Source of the DNA: Thermoanaerobaculia bacterium
GTDB lineage: Bacteria > Acidobacteriota > Thermoanaerobaculia > Multivoradales > Multivoraceae
Assembly: GCA_022823665.1 (NCBI GenBank)
Contig: JAJEHN010000001.1
Coordinates: forward strand, 186,001 to 250,000
Reading direction: 5' to 3'
Length of the DNA stretch: 64,000 nucleotides
Part shown: piece by piece, positions 15,972 to 24,989 of the stretch
Numbering within the stretch: position 1 is the first letter of the stretch
How the letters are laid out: each line of letters starts with the position of its first letter
Notes under the pieces: generated by a model
What the model saw: the letters and a program-made list of their open reading frames with translations, nothing else
The model's database searches: none
What the model was told of the DNA's origin: nothing
Made by a program: the position numbers and the translations under genes

Positions 15972-16074
15972 TCGGGGGTCTCTCCTCTCATGCGCCGTCC
16001 ACTGAAGCCGAACGGCGGGTGCCATCTTGCTATACGCAGGCCGAACCTCCACTGATCCGTATCATTCAAGTCCC

Positions 16075-16704
16075 ATGTGCGGCCGGTACACGCTCCGCTC
16101 GAAGGCACGAGCCGTGGCCAAGCACTTCGAGCTGGACGAACTGCCGGACCTCGAACCCCGCTACAACATCGCGCCGACCCAGGACGTGGCCGTCGTCGCG
16201 CTGAACCGCGAAGGCCGGCTGGCCCTGGGCACGATGCGCTGGGGCTTCCCGCGGAAACGCGGCGGTCCCCAGATCAACCTCCGGGACGACACCGCGATCG
16301 AAGCGCCCAGGTTTCGCAACCTGCTGAGCCGGCGCCGCTGCCTCGTCGTCGCCGACGGCTGGTACGAGTGGAAGCAGCAACCCGGCGGCTCCAAAGTCCC
16401 CCACTACATCCAGATGCCCGGCGGTGGCCCCTTCGGTTTCGCCGGAGTCTGGAACCGCACGCCCGACGGTCTCGCCTGCACGATCCTCACCTGCGCGGCC
16501 AGCGAGGCGATCGCGGCGATCCACGACCGGATGCCGGTGATCGCACGGCCGCCGTACGAGCAGTGGCTGGACGGGCCGCTGCAGGATCCGGACGCCTTGG
16601 CCGAGCATCTCGAGGCCTACTCCGGGGAACTCGAGTTCTTCCCGGTCTCGAGCCGGGTCGGGAACTACCGCAACGACGACTCGTCCCTGATCGAGCCGGC
16701 CTGA
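16075..16704 (+). CDS. yedK: SRAP family protein (YedK/HMCES-like abasic-site shield)
   Basis: Starts at ATG 16075 because the mature protein must begin MCGRYTL: Cys2 becomes the new N-terminus and forms a thiazolidine crosslink with abasic sites in single-stranded DNA. The other family elements are present: NIAPTQ with the catalytic Asn, ADGWYEWK with the active Glu, and the late HDRMPVI with the catalytic His. Length (209 residues) is standard. Its 3' end overlaps the convergent CusA-type gene by 40 nt. A TATCAT -10-like box lies just upstream. Role: protection of stalled-fork DNA. Confidence 0.93.
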   Translation: MCGRYTLRSKARAVAKHFELDELPDLEPRYNIAPTQDVAVVALNREGRLALGTMRWGFPRKRGGPQINLRDDTAIEAPRFRNLLSRRRCLVVADGWYEWKQQPGGSKVPHYIQMPGGGPFGFAGVWNRTPDGLACTILTCAASEAIAAIHDRMPVIARPPYEQWLDGPLQDPDALAEHLEAYSGELEFFPVSSRVGNYRNDDSSLIEPA

Positions 16705-19700
16705 GCCAGGCCGAACGACCTCCAGACGAAGTACATCGCCGGGAACACGAACAGAACCCCGAGGAACACCGTCGCCAGGCCGCCGACCATGGGCGCAGCG
16801 ATCCGCTTCATCACGTCGGCGCCGGTGCCGGTCGACCCCAGGATCGGCACCAGGGCGACGAAGGTGGTCAGCACGGTCATCGTGATCGGGCGCACGCGCC
16901 GAACGGCGGCCTCGGTCACGGCTTCCCTCAGGTCGCCCAGGGTCGCCATCGTCCCGGCGCTCTTCCGGTCGTCGTAGACCAGATCGAGATAGAGGAGCAT
17001 CACCGCTCCGGTCTCGGCGGCAAGCCCCGCCAGGGCGATCATCCCGACCCACACCGCGACCGACCAGTTGTAGTTGAGCTGATCGAGCAGCCAGACCGAG
17101 CCGACGAGCGAGAACGGCACGGCCGAGACGATGAAGGCGGTCTTGATCACCGAGCGCGTGCTCAGGTACAGCAGCGCGAAGGTCAGCACGAAGGTGAGCG
17201 GCACGATGAGCAGGAAGCGGTCGCGCGCCCGCTCCATGTACTCGTACTGCCCGGACCAGAGGAGTGTGTAGCCCGGAGGCAGCGCCACCTTGTCGGCGAC
17301 CTCCTCGCGCGCCCGGCGGATCCAGCCGCCGATGTCGCTGCTCTCCAGGTCCACGTACACCCAGGCGTTCGGCCTGGCGTCCTCGGACTTGATGCCCGGC
17401 GGACCGTCCCGGAACTCGATCGTCGCAACCTGGCCGAGTGGCACCTGGGCGCCGTCCGGCGCCGTCACCAGGATCTGCTCCAGGGCCACCGGATCGTCCC
17501 GCAGCTCCCGCGGATAGCGCAGGTTGATCGGGTAGCGCTCCAGTCCCTCGACGGTCCACGACACGTTCATGCCGCCGACCGCCGACTGGATCGTGTCCTG
17601 GATGTCGGCGATCCGCAGGCCGAAGCGGGCCGCCGCTTCCCGGTCGATGTCGAAGTCTAGGTATGCGCCGCCCATGACCCGCTCGGCGTAGGCCGACAGC
17701 GTTCCCGGCAGCGGCCTGACCACCGCTTCGACCTGTTCCGCGAGTCGCTCCAGCGTCTCAAGATCCGGACCGCCGAGCTTGATCCCGACGGGCGTCTTGA
17801 TGCCGGTGGAAAGCATGTCGATCCGCGTCTTGATCGGCATCGTCCAGGAGTTCGTGACGCCCGGGAACTGCAGCGCGCGGTCGAGTTCCGCGATCAGGCC
17901 GTCCGGGGTCAGGCCGGGACGCCACTCGGCCTGGTCCTTCAGCACGATCGTCGTCTCCAGCATCGACAGCGGCGCCGGGTCCGTCGCTGTCTCCGCCCGG
18001 CCGACCTTGCCGAACACGGATTCCACTTCCGGGAAGCTGCGGATGATCCGGTCCGTCTGCTGGACGATCTCCCGCGCCTTGCCGATCGACACGCCCGGCA
18101 GGGTCGTCGGCATGTAGAGCAGATCGCCCTCCCACAGCGGCGGCATGAACTCGGAGCCGATCCGCTTGAGCGGCACCACGCTCGTGCCCAGCACGGCGAT
18201 CACCAGGACGATGACGAGCCAGCGCAGCCTCACGGCCCCCGCCACCAGCGGGCGGTAGACGAAGCGCAGGAACCGGGTCAGCGGATTCCGCTCCTCGGAG
18301 AGGATGCGGCCGCGGACGAGCCACGACATCAGCACCGGGACCACAGTCACGGCGACCACCGCCGCCATCGCCATGGAGTACGTCTTGGTCAGGGCCAGCG
18401 GCTTGAAGAGCCGCCCCTCCTGGGCCTCCAGGGTGAACACCGGCAGGAAGGAAACGGTGATCACGAGCAGGCTGAAGAACAGCGTCGGACCGACTTCCTT
18501 CGCCGCGCACAGCACGACCTCGACGCGGGACTGCTTCCTGTCGTGCGCGTGGTAGTGCCGGTGCACGTTCTCGACCATCACGATCGCGGCGTCGACGAGC
18601 ACGCCGATCGAGATCGCGATGCCGCCCAGCGACATGATGTTCGACCCGAGTCCCTGGGCCCGCATCACGACGAACGCGAGCAGGACCGAAACCGGAATCG
18701 CCAGGATCGGCACCAGCGCCGAGCGGAAGTGGCACAGGAAGACGAGGCAGATCACCGCGACGACGATCGACTCCTCGATCAGCGTGTCGGTCAGCGTGGC
18801 GATCGAACGCTCGATCAGTCCGCTGCGGTCGTAGGCGACCGAGACTTCGACGTCGTCCGGCATGCCGGCGGACAGTTCGGCCAGACGTTCCTTGACCCGC
18901 TCGATCGTCGCCCGGGTGTCCGCGCCCGAGCGGACGACGACGATGCCGCCGACCGTCTCGCCCTCGCCGTTCCAGTCGGCGAGGCCGCGACGGATCTCGG
19001 GCCCGATCGTCACGTTCGCAACGTCCCGGAGCAGCACCGGTACCCCGCCGGGGCCTGACGCGAGGACGATCATCTCCAGGTCCCGCAGCTCCTGCACGTA
19101 GCCCCGCCCGCGCACCATGTACTCGCGCTCGGCGACCTCGATCAGTCGGCCGCCGACATCGGCGTTCGACTCCTGGATCGCCCGCCGCACGACCGGCAGC
19201 GACAGCCCGTAGGCGCGGAGCCGGACTGGATCCACCTCGACCTGGTATTGGCGCACGAAGCCGCCGATCGACGCGACTTCCGACACGCCGTCGACCGCCA
19301 GCAGGCCGTACTTCAGGTACCAGTCCTGGAGCGAGCGGAGATCGGCAAGGGACCTGGAATCCGAGTTCAGCACGTACATGAACGCCCAGCCGACGCCCGT
19401 GGCGTCCGGCCCGAGCTGCGGGGACACGCCTTCCGGCAACATTCCCTGGAGCCCCGCCACCGACTCGAGCACGCGGGAGCGCGCCCAGTAGAGGTCCGTG
19501 CCGTCCTCGAAGATGACGTAGACGAAGGAGAAGCCGAAGAACGAGTAGCCGCGAACGACCTTCGCGTACGGCACCGAGAGCATCGTCGAGGTGATCGGGT
19601 AGGTCACCTGGTCCTCGACGACCTGGGGCGACTGGCCCGAGAACTCCGTGTAGAGGATGACCTGGACGTCGGAGAGATCGGGTATCGCGTCGATCCGGGT

Positions 19701-19799
19701 AGTCCGCACCGACCACACGCCGGCGGCGACCGCCACCACCAGGCCCGCCGCGACCAGCAACTGGTTGCGCAGGGACCACTCGATGATCCGGTCCAGCAC
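16665..19799 (-). CDS. CusA/CzcA-type heavy-metal efflux RND transporter
   Basis: A 1044-residue inner-membrane RND pump. It opens with MLDRIIEWSLRNQLLVAAGL and TRIDAIPDLSDVQV, both diagnostic of the HME subfamily, and carries the TM4 proton-relay stretch GVLVDAAIVMVENVHRH. About twelve TM segments and two large periplasmic loops are visible. Met-containing periplasmic sites (EGDLLYMPTTLPG, NSWTMPIKTRIDML) are compatible with Cu/Ag but also occur in Co/Zn/Cd pumps. Last gene of a four-gene operon (small Cys protein, outer-membrane channel, adaptor, pump). Exports cations from cytosol or periplasm across the outer membrane. Confidence 0.93.
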   Translation of the reverse strand: MLDRIIEWSLRNQLLVAAGLVVAVAAGVWSVRTTRIDAIPDLSDVQVILYTEFSGQSPQVVEDQVTYPITSTMLSVPYAKVVRGYSFFGFSFVYVIFEDGTDLYWARSRVLESVAGLQGMLPEGVSPQLGPDATGVGWAFMYVLNSDSRSLADLRSLQDWYLKYGLLAVDGVSEVASIGGFVRQYQVEVDPVRLRAYGLSLPVVRRAIQESNADVGGRLIEVAEREYMVRGRGYVQELRDLEMIVLASGPGGVPVLLRDVANVTIGPEIRRGLADWNGEGETVGGIVVVRSGADTRATIERVKERLAELSAGMPDDVEVSVAYDRSGLIERSIATLTDTLIEESIVVAVICLVFLCHFRSALVPILAIPVSVLLAFVVMRAQGLGSNIMSLGGIAISIGVLVDAAIVMVENVHRHYHAHDRKQSRVEVVLCAAKEVGPTLFFSLLVITVSFLPVFTLEAQEGRLFKPLALTKTYSMAMAAVVAVTVVPVLMSWLVRGRILSEERNPLTRFLRFVYRPLVAGAVRLRWLVIVLVIAVLGTSVVPLKRIGSEFMPPLWEGDLLYMPTTLPGVSIGKAREIVQQTDRIIRSFPEVESVFGKVGRAETATDPAPLSMLETTIVLKDQAEWRPGLTPDGLIAELDRALQFPGVTNSWTMPIKTRIDMLSTGIKTPVGIKLGGPDLETLERLAEQVEAVVRPLPGTLSAYAERVMGGAYLDFDIDREAAARFGLRIADIQDTIQSAVGGMNVSWTVEGLERYPINLRYPRELRDDPVALEQILVTAPDGAQVPLGQVATIEFRDGPPGIKSEDARPNAWVYVDLESSDIGGWIRRAREEVADKVALPPGYTLLWSGQYEYMERARDRFLLIVPLTFVLTFALLYLSTRSVIKTAFIVSAVPFSLVGSVWLLDQLNYNWSVAVWVGMIALAGLAAETGAVMLLYLDLVYDDRKSAGTMATLGDLREAVTEAAVRRVRPITMTVLTTFVALVPILGSTGTGADVMKRIAAPMVGGLATVFLGVLFVFPAMYFVWRSFGLAQAGSIRDESSLR

Positions 19800-19803
19800 C
19801 GCC

Positions 19804-21342
19804 TCAGGCTCCGTGGTTTTCGTGGCCGTGGTTGTGGTGGCCGTGGTGAGGATCGGCCGCCTCGTCGGGATCCCCGTCCCCCTCGTCGGGCTCGGCCGCG
19901 GCGTGACCCTCGTGACCCATGTCGTGGTCCATCCCGTGGTCCATCTCGCCCATGTCGTGGCCTTCGTGAGCTCCCGCCGGCGCCGCTGCTCCGCTCAGCA
20001 TCGTCTGCACCGCCGCCCGCAGCTTGGACTCCGAGTCCAGCAGGAACTGGGACGAGGTCACGATCCGGTCGCCCGCGGCAAGGCCCGAGTGCACTTCCAC
20101 GAGCCCTCCCTGCGCCTGCCCCAGTTCGACTTCCCGCGGCTCGAAGCGTCCGTCTCCCAGCGCCAGGATGACGACGCTGCGGCGGCCGGTCCGCAGCACC
20201 GCCTCCGTCGGCACCGTGACCGCGTCCCGCACGAGCACCGGATCGAAGACGACGGTGGCGAACATCCCCTTGCGCAGCCGGCCGTCCGGGTTCGGCACCG
20301 CGATCTTGACCGTCAGCGTCCGGGTCTGCTCCGACAGCTCCGGTTCGATGAACTCGACCGTGCCGCGGATCGTCTCGCCAGGGAAGTACGTGAAAGTCAC
20401 TTCCGCTTCGGCGCCGGGACGGATCCAGACCACCTGGTCCTCGAACACCTCGACCGACAGCCACAGCGAGGTGATGTCGGCGATGTGGTACGCCTCCATG
20501 CCCGGCGTCACCGCCATGCCTTCCAGGCCCGGCATCCGCTTCATGACCAGGCCGCCGGCCGGCGCGGTGACAGTCAGGGTACGGAAGATCTCGCCCGTTT
20601 CCTCGAGGCGCGCGATCTGGGCCGGAGAGATGTCCCAGAACGCGAGGCGGGCCCTCGCGGCGTCGACCAGAGCCTCGGCTCGCAGCCGTGCATCGTCCGG
20701 TGCGTCGCGGAAGCGGGCGGCGTAGCGCATCGCCGACAGAAGTTCCTGCTCGGTCTGGACCAGTTCGGGGGAGTAGACCTCGAACAGGCCGGCGCCCTCG
20801 GCCACCGGCTCGCCCACGTAGTTCACGTAGACCTTCTCCACCCAACCGTCGTACTTCGTCGTCACGGTGACCATCCGTTCCTGGTCGTACTCCAGGTAGC
20901 CGACCGTCCGGATTTCGTGGCGCAGGTCGCGACGGGTCACCGTCTCCGTGCGGACGTTCATGTTCTGGACCACGGCCGGGTCGATCGCGACCGTCGTGCC
21001 CGCGCCGAGAGCCCGCTCCGCCTCGTCGGCGTAGACAGGCACGTAGTCCATGCCCATCTCGTCCTTCGCCGGCACGGGCGAGGTGATCGTCGGATCCATC
21101 GGATTCCGGTAGAAGACGATCTCCCGTTCGCCGGCCGCGGACGCAGCCTCCCCGTCCCCGCCGGCTGCAGTCATCGGCCCGGCGTGGTAGCCGACGGTGC
21201 GCTGCAGCCAGGAGTCGGCCGGGTGCAGGTCCAGGGGGTCGAAGAACAGGAGGAAGAAGGCGGCGAAGCTTCCGGCAACCCAGGCAACACCGCGCAGCCA
21301 GGACCGAAGCCGCCCGCCGAATCCGTTCGTATTGTCGGTCAT
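19804..21342 (-). CDS. CusB-type periplasmic adaptor with heavy-metal-binding motif and His-rich tail
   Basis: A 512-residue membrane-fusion protein. An N-terminal TM anchor is followed by a heavy-metal-binding domain-like stretch (YRNPMDPTITSPVPAKDEMG), then the HlyD-type barrel, lipoyl and hairpin regions (IRTVGYLEYDQ, VTVTAPAGGLVMKRMPGLEG, VPTEAVLRTGRRSVV). The last 55 or so residues hold 13 His plus several Met and acidic residues, a likely metal chelating tail not found in canonical CusB. It links the RND pump to the outer-membrane channel and may hand over metal. It overlaps the channel gene by 4 nt and lies 4 nt before the pump gene. Confidence 0.92.
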   Translation of the reverse strand: MTDNTNGFGGRLRSWLRGVAWVAGSFAAFFLLFFDPLDLHPADSWLQRTVGYHAGPMTAAGGDGEAASAAGEREIVFYRNPMDPTITSPVPAKDEMGMDYVPVYADEAERALGAGTTVAIDPAVVQNMNVRTETVTRRDLRHEIRTVGYLEYDQERMVTVTTKYDGWVEKVYVNYVGEPVAEGAGLFEVYSPELVQTEQELLSAMRYAARFRDAPDDARLRAEALVDAARARLAFWDISPAQIARLEETGEIFRTLTVTAPAGGLVMKRMPGLEGMAVTPGMEAYHIADITSLWLSVEVFEDQVVWIRPGAEAEVTFTYFPGETIRGTVEFIEPELSEQTRTLTVKIAVPNPDGRLRKGMFATVVFDPVLVRDAVTVPTEAVLRTGRRSVVILALGDGRFEPREVELGQAQGGLVEVHSGLAAGDRIVTSSQFLLDSESKLRAAVQTMLSGAAAPAGAHEGHDMGEMDHGMDHDMGHEGHAAAEPDEGDGDPDEAADPHHGHHNHGHENHGA

Positions 21343-22721
21343 CGTTCCGCTCCTCCCCTTTCCGTGAGTGCGGCCAACGGTCTGCCGACCGCCCCTTCCA
21401 GCTCCGCGAGACCGATCAGATAGTCGGCCCTTGCCCGGTCCGTCGCCGTCTGCGCCTCGAACAGGACGTGCTCGGCGTCGAACAGGTCGAGCGTGTTGAG
21501 CGAGCCGGCGATGTAGCCCGCCTCCGCCGACTCCAGCGCCTCCTCCGCCTGCACGACAAGCAGGTCCTCCAGCAGCCGCAGCCGCCTCCAGGCCAGCGGC
21601 AGGCGCTGGGTCAGGTCGCCCACCTCACTCGCGATCGCGAGCTCGGCGCCGCTCCGCTCATCGACCGCATGGGAGCGCAGCTCGAGCGCCTCCTGCACCG
21701 CCGCCGCCCGGCTGCGCCGGCGCAGCGGCAGCGTGACGCCGCCGCGCACGCCGAACACATCGTTGCCGTTGCCGGCCGGGGCCATCAGGCGGGCGGCCTC
21801 GTCGTCACGCGGGGTCACCAGCGTGTACGTGACGCCGACGTTGAAGTCGGGCTTGTCGGCCATTCGGGCCAGGCCCTCCAGCGTCTCGGCCCGGGCGAGT
21901 CCGGCCTCCGCCGCGCGCAGCTCCGGCCGCGACGATCGGGCTACAGCCGCGAAATCGCCGACCTCCAGGGTGACTTCCTCGATCGCCACCGGCAGGGAAC
22001 CTCTCGAGACGGCCGTGGCGGCAGGCCGGTCCCGCAGCGAATTGAGTCGCGCGCGCAGGGCGGCTTCACCGAGGTCCAGGTCGACGAGCGCCCGCTCTGC
22101 GCGCGTGATTTCCGCCTGCAGCTTGAGCACGGCCTGGGTCGATCCGACGCCGGTCGCATACCGGGCCTGGGCGACCTCCTCGTGCTGGATCAGATGCTCG
22201 AGGAAGGTCTCGGCCGTCTCCCGCGAACGGTCGAGAAACGCCAGTTCGTGGTAGAGCCGCCTGACCTCCGTGACGAGCCGCAGCCGGTCCGCCTGGACTC
22301 CGTGCTCCAGGACGGCGGTCGCGTGAACCGCCGCTTCTTCCCGCAAGTCGAGCTTGGGCAGCCACGGCAGCGGCTGGCTGTATCCGAGCATGAGCCGCTG
22401 CGGCCCGACCCGCGTTTCCGGCGGGGCGAGAAAGGCGGTCGCCTCGGCCGTCGGATCGGGCAGGGAGGCGACCTGCGGCGCTTTCTGCGCGGCGGCCCGC
22501 ACGCGGGCAAGGCCGGCCCGAAGACCCGGATTCCGCGCCAGCGCCTCAAGGGCGAGCGCGCGCAGCGCGTCGTCCGCGATGCCCTGGGCGACGCGGTCGG
22601 CCGGCGTCCGAGCCGGTGCCGCGCCCACCGCGTCCGGCTGGCCTGTCTCGGCCGTCGATGGACCCGCCCAGGCGACCGCCAACAGAACGGCCGCGAGCAG
22701 GCAAGGCGTATGTCGAACCAT
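21339..22721 (-). CDS. TolC/CusC-type outer-membrane efflux channel
   Basis: A 460-residue product from ATG 22721 (MVRHTPCLLAAVLL), chosen because GGAGG precedes it and a Sec signal ending at STA follows. Two long coiled-coil repeat halves are typical of outer-membrane efflux proteins (for example LRAGLARVRAAAQKAPQVAS, later RRLRLLEDLLVVQAEEALES). Trimeric, it would form the exit duct for the adjacent adaptor and RND pump. Its stop overlaps the adaptor start (ATGA), so translation is coupled. Confidence 0.9.
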   Translation of the reverse strand: MVRHTPCLLAAVLLAVAWAGPSTAETGQPDAVGAAPARTPADRVAQGIADDALRALALEALARNPGLRAGLARVRAAAQKAPQVASLPDPTAEATAFLAPPETRVGPQRLMLGYSQPLPWLPKLDLREEAAVHATAVLEHGVQADRLRLVTEVRRLYHELAFLDRSRETAETFLEHLIQHEEVAQARYATGVGSTQAVLKLQAEITRAERALVDLDLGEAALRARLNSLRDRPAATAVSRGSLPVAIEEVTLEVGDFAAVARSSRPELRAAEAGLARAETLEGLARMADKPDFNVGVTYTLVTPRDDEAARLMAPAGNGNDVFGVRGGVTLPLRRRSRAAAVQEALELRSHAVDERSGAELAIASEVGDLTQRLPLAWRRLRLLEDLLVVQAEEALESAEAGYIAGSLNTLDLFDAEHVLFEAQTATDRARADYLIGLAELEGAVGRPLAALTERGGAER

Positions 22722-22798
22722 CTGATTCCTCCGCAGAAACGTGCTTCCTGCGGCCGCCCGCTTGCGGGGCGACCGCTCCAACTCGCTTCAGCGGAGGA

Positions 22799-23164
22799 TC
22801 AGAGCAACAGGGCCGAGAACAGCCTGTAGCGCGGAACAGCGGGCGGCGGGTCTCCGTCGCAGGCGAGGACCGCGGCCTCGAGGCCGTCACTGGCTTGCAC
22901 TGCGAACGGGCTCCCGGCGAGCCCGGGCGGGTCGATGTCGCCACCGGGCCCGGGGAGGATCCCGGCCGCCGCGGGATCGACGGAGTCGGCGCTGCAGCAG
23001 CCCGTCATCACCATCTCGGCGTGGCCACACGAGGCCGCCTCGTGCGCCGTTTCCATGGCGCAGGGGTCCTCGGGCGCGGCGAGCGCGACGCACATTCCCG
23101 CGACCGGCGACGCCAGGACGGCGAGCGCCAGGAACGAACCTGCCAGCCGGAACGCGGTACGCAT
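22799..23164 (-). CDS. Small secreted Cys/Met protein heading the metal-efflux operon
   Basis: A 121-residue product from ATG 23164. A Sec signal (FLALAVLASPVAG) is followed by a short region rich in possible metal ligands: C25, C35, H41, C46, H48, M51, M53 and the pair C56-C57. The tail is Pro/Gly-rich, with RYRLFSALLL at the end. I recognise no named family, but small secreted proteins of this type often precede CusCBA/CzcCBA genes and may chelate or sense metal. It has no Shine-Dalgarno sequence; a TACAAT -10 (23172-23177) would start transcription at its ATG. Confidence 0.7.
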   Translation of the reverse strand: MRTAFRLAGSFLALAVLASPVAGMCVALAAPEDPCAMETAHEAASCGHAEMVMTGCCSADSVDPAAAGILPGPGGDIDPPGLAGSPFAVQASDGLEAAVLACDGDPPPAVPRYRLFSALLL

Positions 23165-23171
23165 TGCCACT

Positions 23172-23177
23172 ATTGTA
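23172..23177 (-). promoter_or_regulatory. -10 box of the metal-efflux operon
   Basis: TACAAT on the minus strand, 7 nt before the first ATG of the operon, predicts a leaderless transcript. No convincing -35 is visible, which would fit activation by a MerR- or CopR-like regulator. The 95-bp gap to the divergent epoxide hydrolase would hold the regulatory sites. Confidence 0.45.
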
Positions 23178-23259
23178 CGCCTTTCTCCCGGTTCGGCCTG
23201 AGATACTCCGGCCATTCTCCAGAAACCACCGCACACCGTCCCCGATTCCGGAGGTCCCG

Positions 23260-24357
23260 ATGATCCACTCTCGCGCCTTGATCCGCTCCGCCCTGACACG
23301 CCGCGACTTTCTGCAGACGACCGGCGCCGTGGCCGGCGCTCTGGCGCTGCCCGGCCTTGCACGCGGCGTCGACGTGCGGCCGGCGCCCGGTATGCCGGCG
23401 CCTCGCTACGTCCAGACGAACGGCATCCGCATGGCGGTCTACGAGCGGGGCTCGGGCGTCCCCGTCGTGCTCTGTCACGGCTTTCCCGAACTCGCCTTCT
23501 CCTGGCGCTTCCAGCTTCCGGCCCTTGCCGACGCCGGATTCCGCGCCATCGCGCCCGACCAGCGCGGCTACGGCCTGACGGACCGCCCGGAGGACGTGCA
23601 GGAGTACAGCCTGAAGCACCTCTGCGACGACATGGCCGGCATGCTCGACGCGCTCGAGATCGACAAGGCCGTCTTCGTCGGCCACGACTGGGGCGGCGGG
23701 GTTGTCTGGATGATGGCGCGGCTCCACCCGGACCGTTGTCTCGGCATCGTCGGCGTGAACACGCCCGGCGGGCGGCCTCCCGGCATGCCGCGCCCGGAGC
23801 CCGCCGAGGAACCGCTCATCGTCCGGTCCGAGAACTACTACACGGTCCAGTTCCAGGAGCCCGGCCGGGCCGAGAAGGTGCTGTCCGCCGACGTGCGCAA
23901 GACCTTCCAGATGATGCTGCGCCGCGGCTACATCTGGGATGTCGAAGCGTTCAAGGCGATGCCGGAGGACTCGCCGGAGCGCCAGATGGACCTGCTCCGG
24001 ATGCTCGACCGCGACGACTTCCCCGGCGAGGTGTTCCTTTCCGAGGAGGCCCTGGACTACTTCACGGAGACCTTCGAGATCACCGGCTTCACCGGCGGCC
24101 TGAACTGGTACCGCATGGCGGGCCGGCCGTTCCCCGGAATCGAGAACGCGAAGTGGGAGATCGAGGTGCCCTGCCTCTACATCGGTGCGGAGAACGACGT
24201 CATCCTGAGGCCCTCCTCCGCCGACGGCATGGAGGATTTCATCGACGATCTCGAAGAGTACACGGTCGCCGACTGCGGCCACTGGACGCAGCAGGAGAAG
24301 CCGGAAGAAGCGAACCGGGTGCTGATCGACTGGTTGCGGCGGAAGATCGCCGGCTAG
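23260..24357 (+). CDS. Tat-exported epoxide hydrolase-like alpha/beta hydrolase
   Basis: A 365-residue product from ATG 23260 with GGAGG 5 nt upstream. The leader has a twin-arginine motif (TRRDFLQTTG) followed by an AGALALPGLARG hydrophobic stretch, so folded export is predicted. The catalytic domain has the HGFPE oxyanion motif, the Asp nucleophile in VGHDWGGG, and the late His in DCGHWTQQE, all typical of soluble epoxide hydrolases. It would open epoxides to diols through an Asp-ester intermediate. It is divergent from the metal-efflux operon. A haloalkane dehalogenase-like activity is less likely because the halide Trp after HGxP is absent. Confidence 0.85.
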   Translation: MIHSRALIRSALTRRDFLQTTGAVAGALALPGLARGVDVRPAPGMPAPRYVQTNGIRMAVYERGSGVPVVLCHGFPELAFSWRFQLPALADAGFRAIAPDQRGYGLTDRPEDVQEYSLKHLCDDMAGMLDALEIDKAVFVGHDWGGGVVWMMARLHPDRCLGIVGVNTPGGRPPGMPRPEPAEEPLIVRSENYYTVQFQEPGRAEKVLSADVRKTFQMMLRRGYIWDVEAFKAMPEDSPERQMDLLRMLDRDDFPGEVFLSEEALDYFTETFEITGFTGGLNWYRMAGRPFPGIENAKWEIEVPCLYIGAENDVILRPSSADGMEDFIDDLEEYTVADCGHWTQQEKPEEANRVLIDWLRRKIAG

Positions 24358-24369
24358 CCGGCCCGGCTC

Positions 24370-24906
24370 CTACTCGCTGACCCTCTTCCAGGTCAGCTTG
24401 ACGACGCCGCCGTCGGCGCCGGCCGGGGGCTGGAGCGTCAGCGTCTCCTCCCCGAACTCCCCCTCCCCAAACGAGTACTGCCGCACATAGTCGGAGCCGG
24501 CGCCACCAGGGTTCAGGCTCGCCCGCAGATGGTGTGTAACGGTCTCCGCCTCAGGATCCACCGTGTAGCCGCCGGAGTACGAGGTGTAGGACCGGTACGC
24601 CGCCACCATCTCCTCGGGCGTGGCCCGCTCGCCCGCGTACGGCTGGCGGTCGGCGCCCTGGATGACGACACCCATGTACCCCGGCGGGGCGTAGATGATG
24701 AAGCCGGTCGAGGTCTCATTGCGCGACAGCTCCTCGCCGTCCCCCGAGTAGCGCACGATCGAGGCAAGTTCCCAGACGCCGTGGAAGCGAACGCCCGGAT
24801 CGTCGGCGGCTGCGGCAGAGGCAAGCGGCGACTCATCGGCGGCCGGAGCAGCGCAGCCTCCGAGCAGCAGGGCGAGGCAGACGAGGGCAGAGTACGTTGA
24901 GCGCAT
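24370..24906 (-). CDS. Lipocalin-like lipoprotein
   Basis: A 178-residue product from ATG 24906 (GGAGG nine nt upstream; a TTG two codons earlier is too close to that RBS). A lipobox (LLLGGC) gives a lipid-anchored protein. The mature part fits the lipocalin-like domain (Lipocalin_5 type): FHGVWELASIVRYSGDGEE, GFIIYAPPGYMGVVIQ, YTSYSGGYTVD, then a final strand VKLTWKRVSE. Such proteins bind small hydrophobic ligands or support polyketide tailoring, but no role is fixed. It converges on the epoxide hydrolase gene with 12 nt between them. Confidence 0.8.
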   Translation of the reverse strand: MRSTYSALVCLALLLGGCAAPAADESPLASAAAADDPGVRFHGVWELASIVRYSGDGEELSRNETSTGFIIYAPPGYMGVVIQGADRQPYAGERATPEEMVAAYRSYTSYSGGYTVDPEAETVTHHLRASLNPGGAGSDYVRQYSFGEGEFGEETLTLQPPAGADGGVVKLTWKRVSE

Positions 24907-24989
24907 GGTCAAGATCCTCCAGGTCTTTCAGCATCGGTGTCCGGGAAGCATGCCGCCGGCAGGATCACCGCGCCGGCGAGACCCGCAGA

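Noticed and set aside
14571..16052. Longer reading of the serine hydrolase from 16052
   Set aside because: The added 27 residues precede a good RBS and signal peptide at 15971 and have no signal character.
24349..24362. Perfect 14-bp palindrome GCCGGCTAGCCGGC at the end of the epoxide hydrolase gene, considered as a terminator
   Set aside because: It would form a stem with no loop of useful size, includes the stop codon, and has no T tract; in GC-rich DNA such palindromes are expected by chance.
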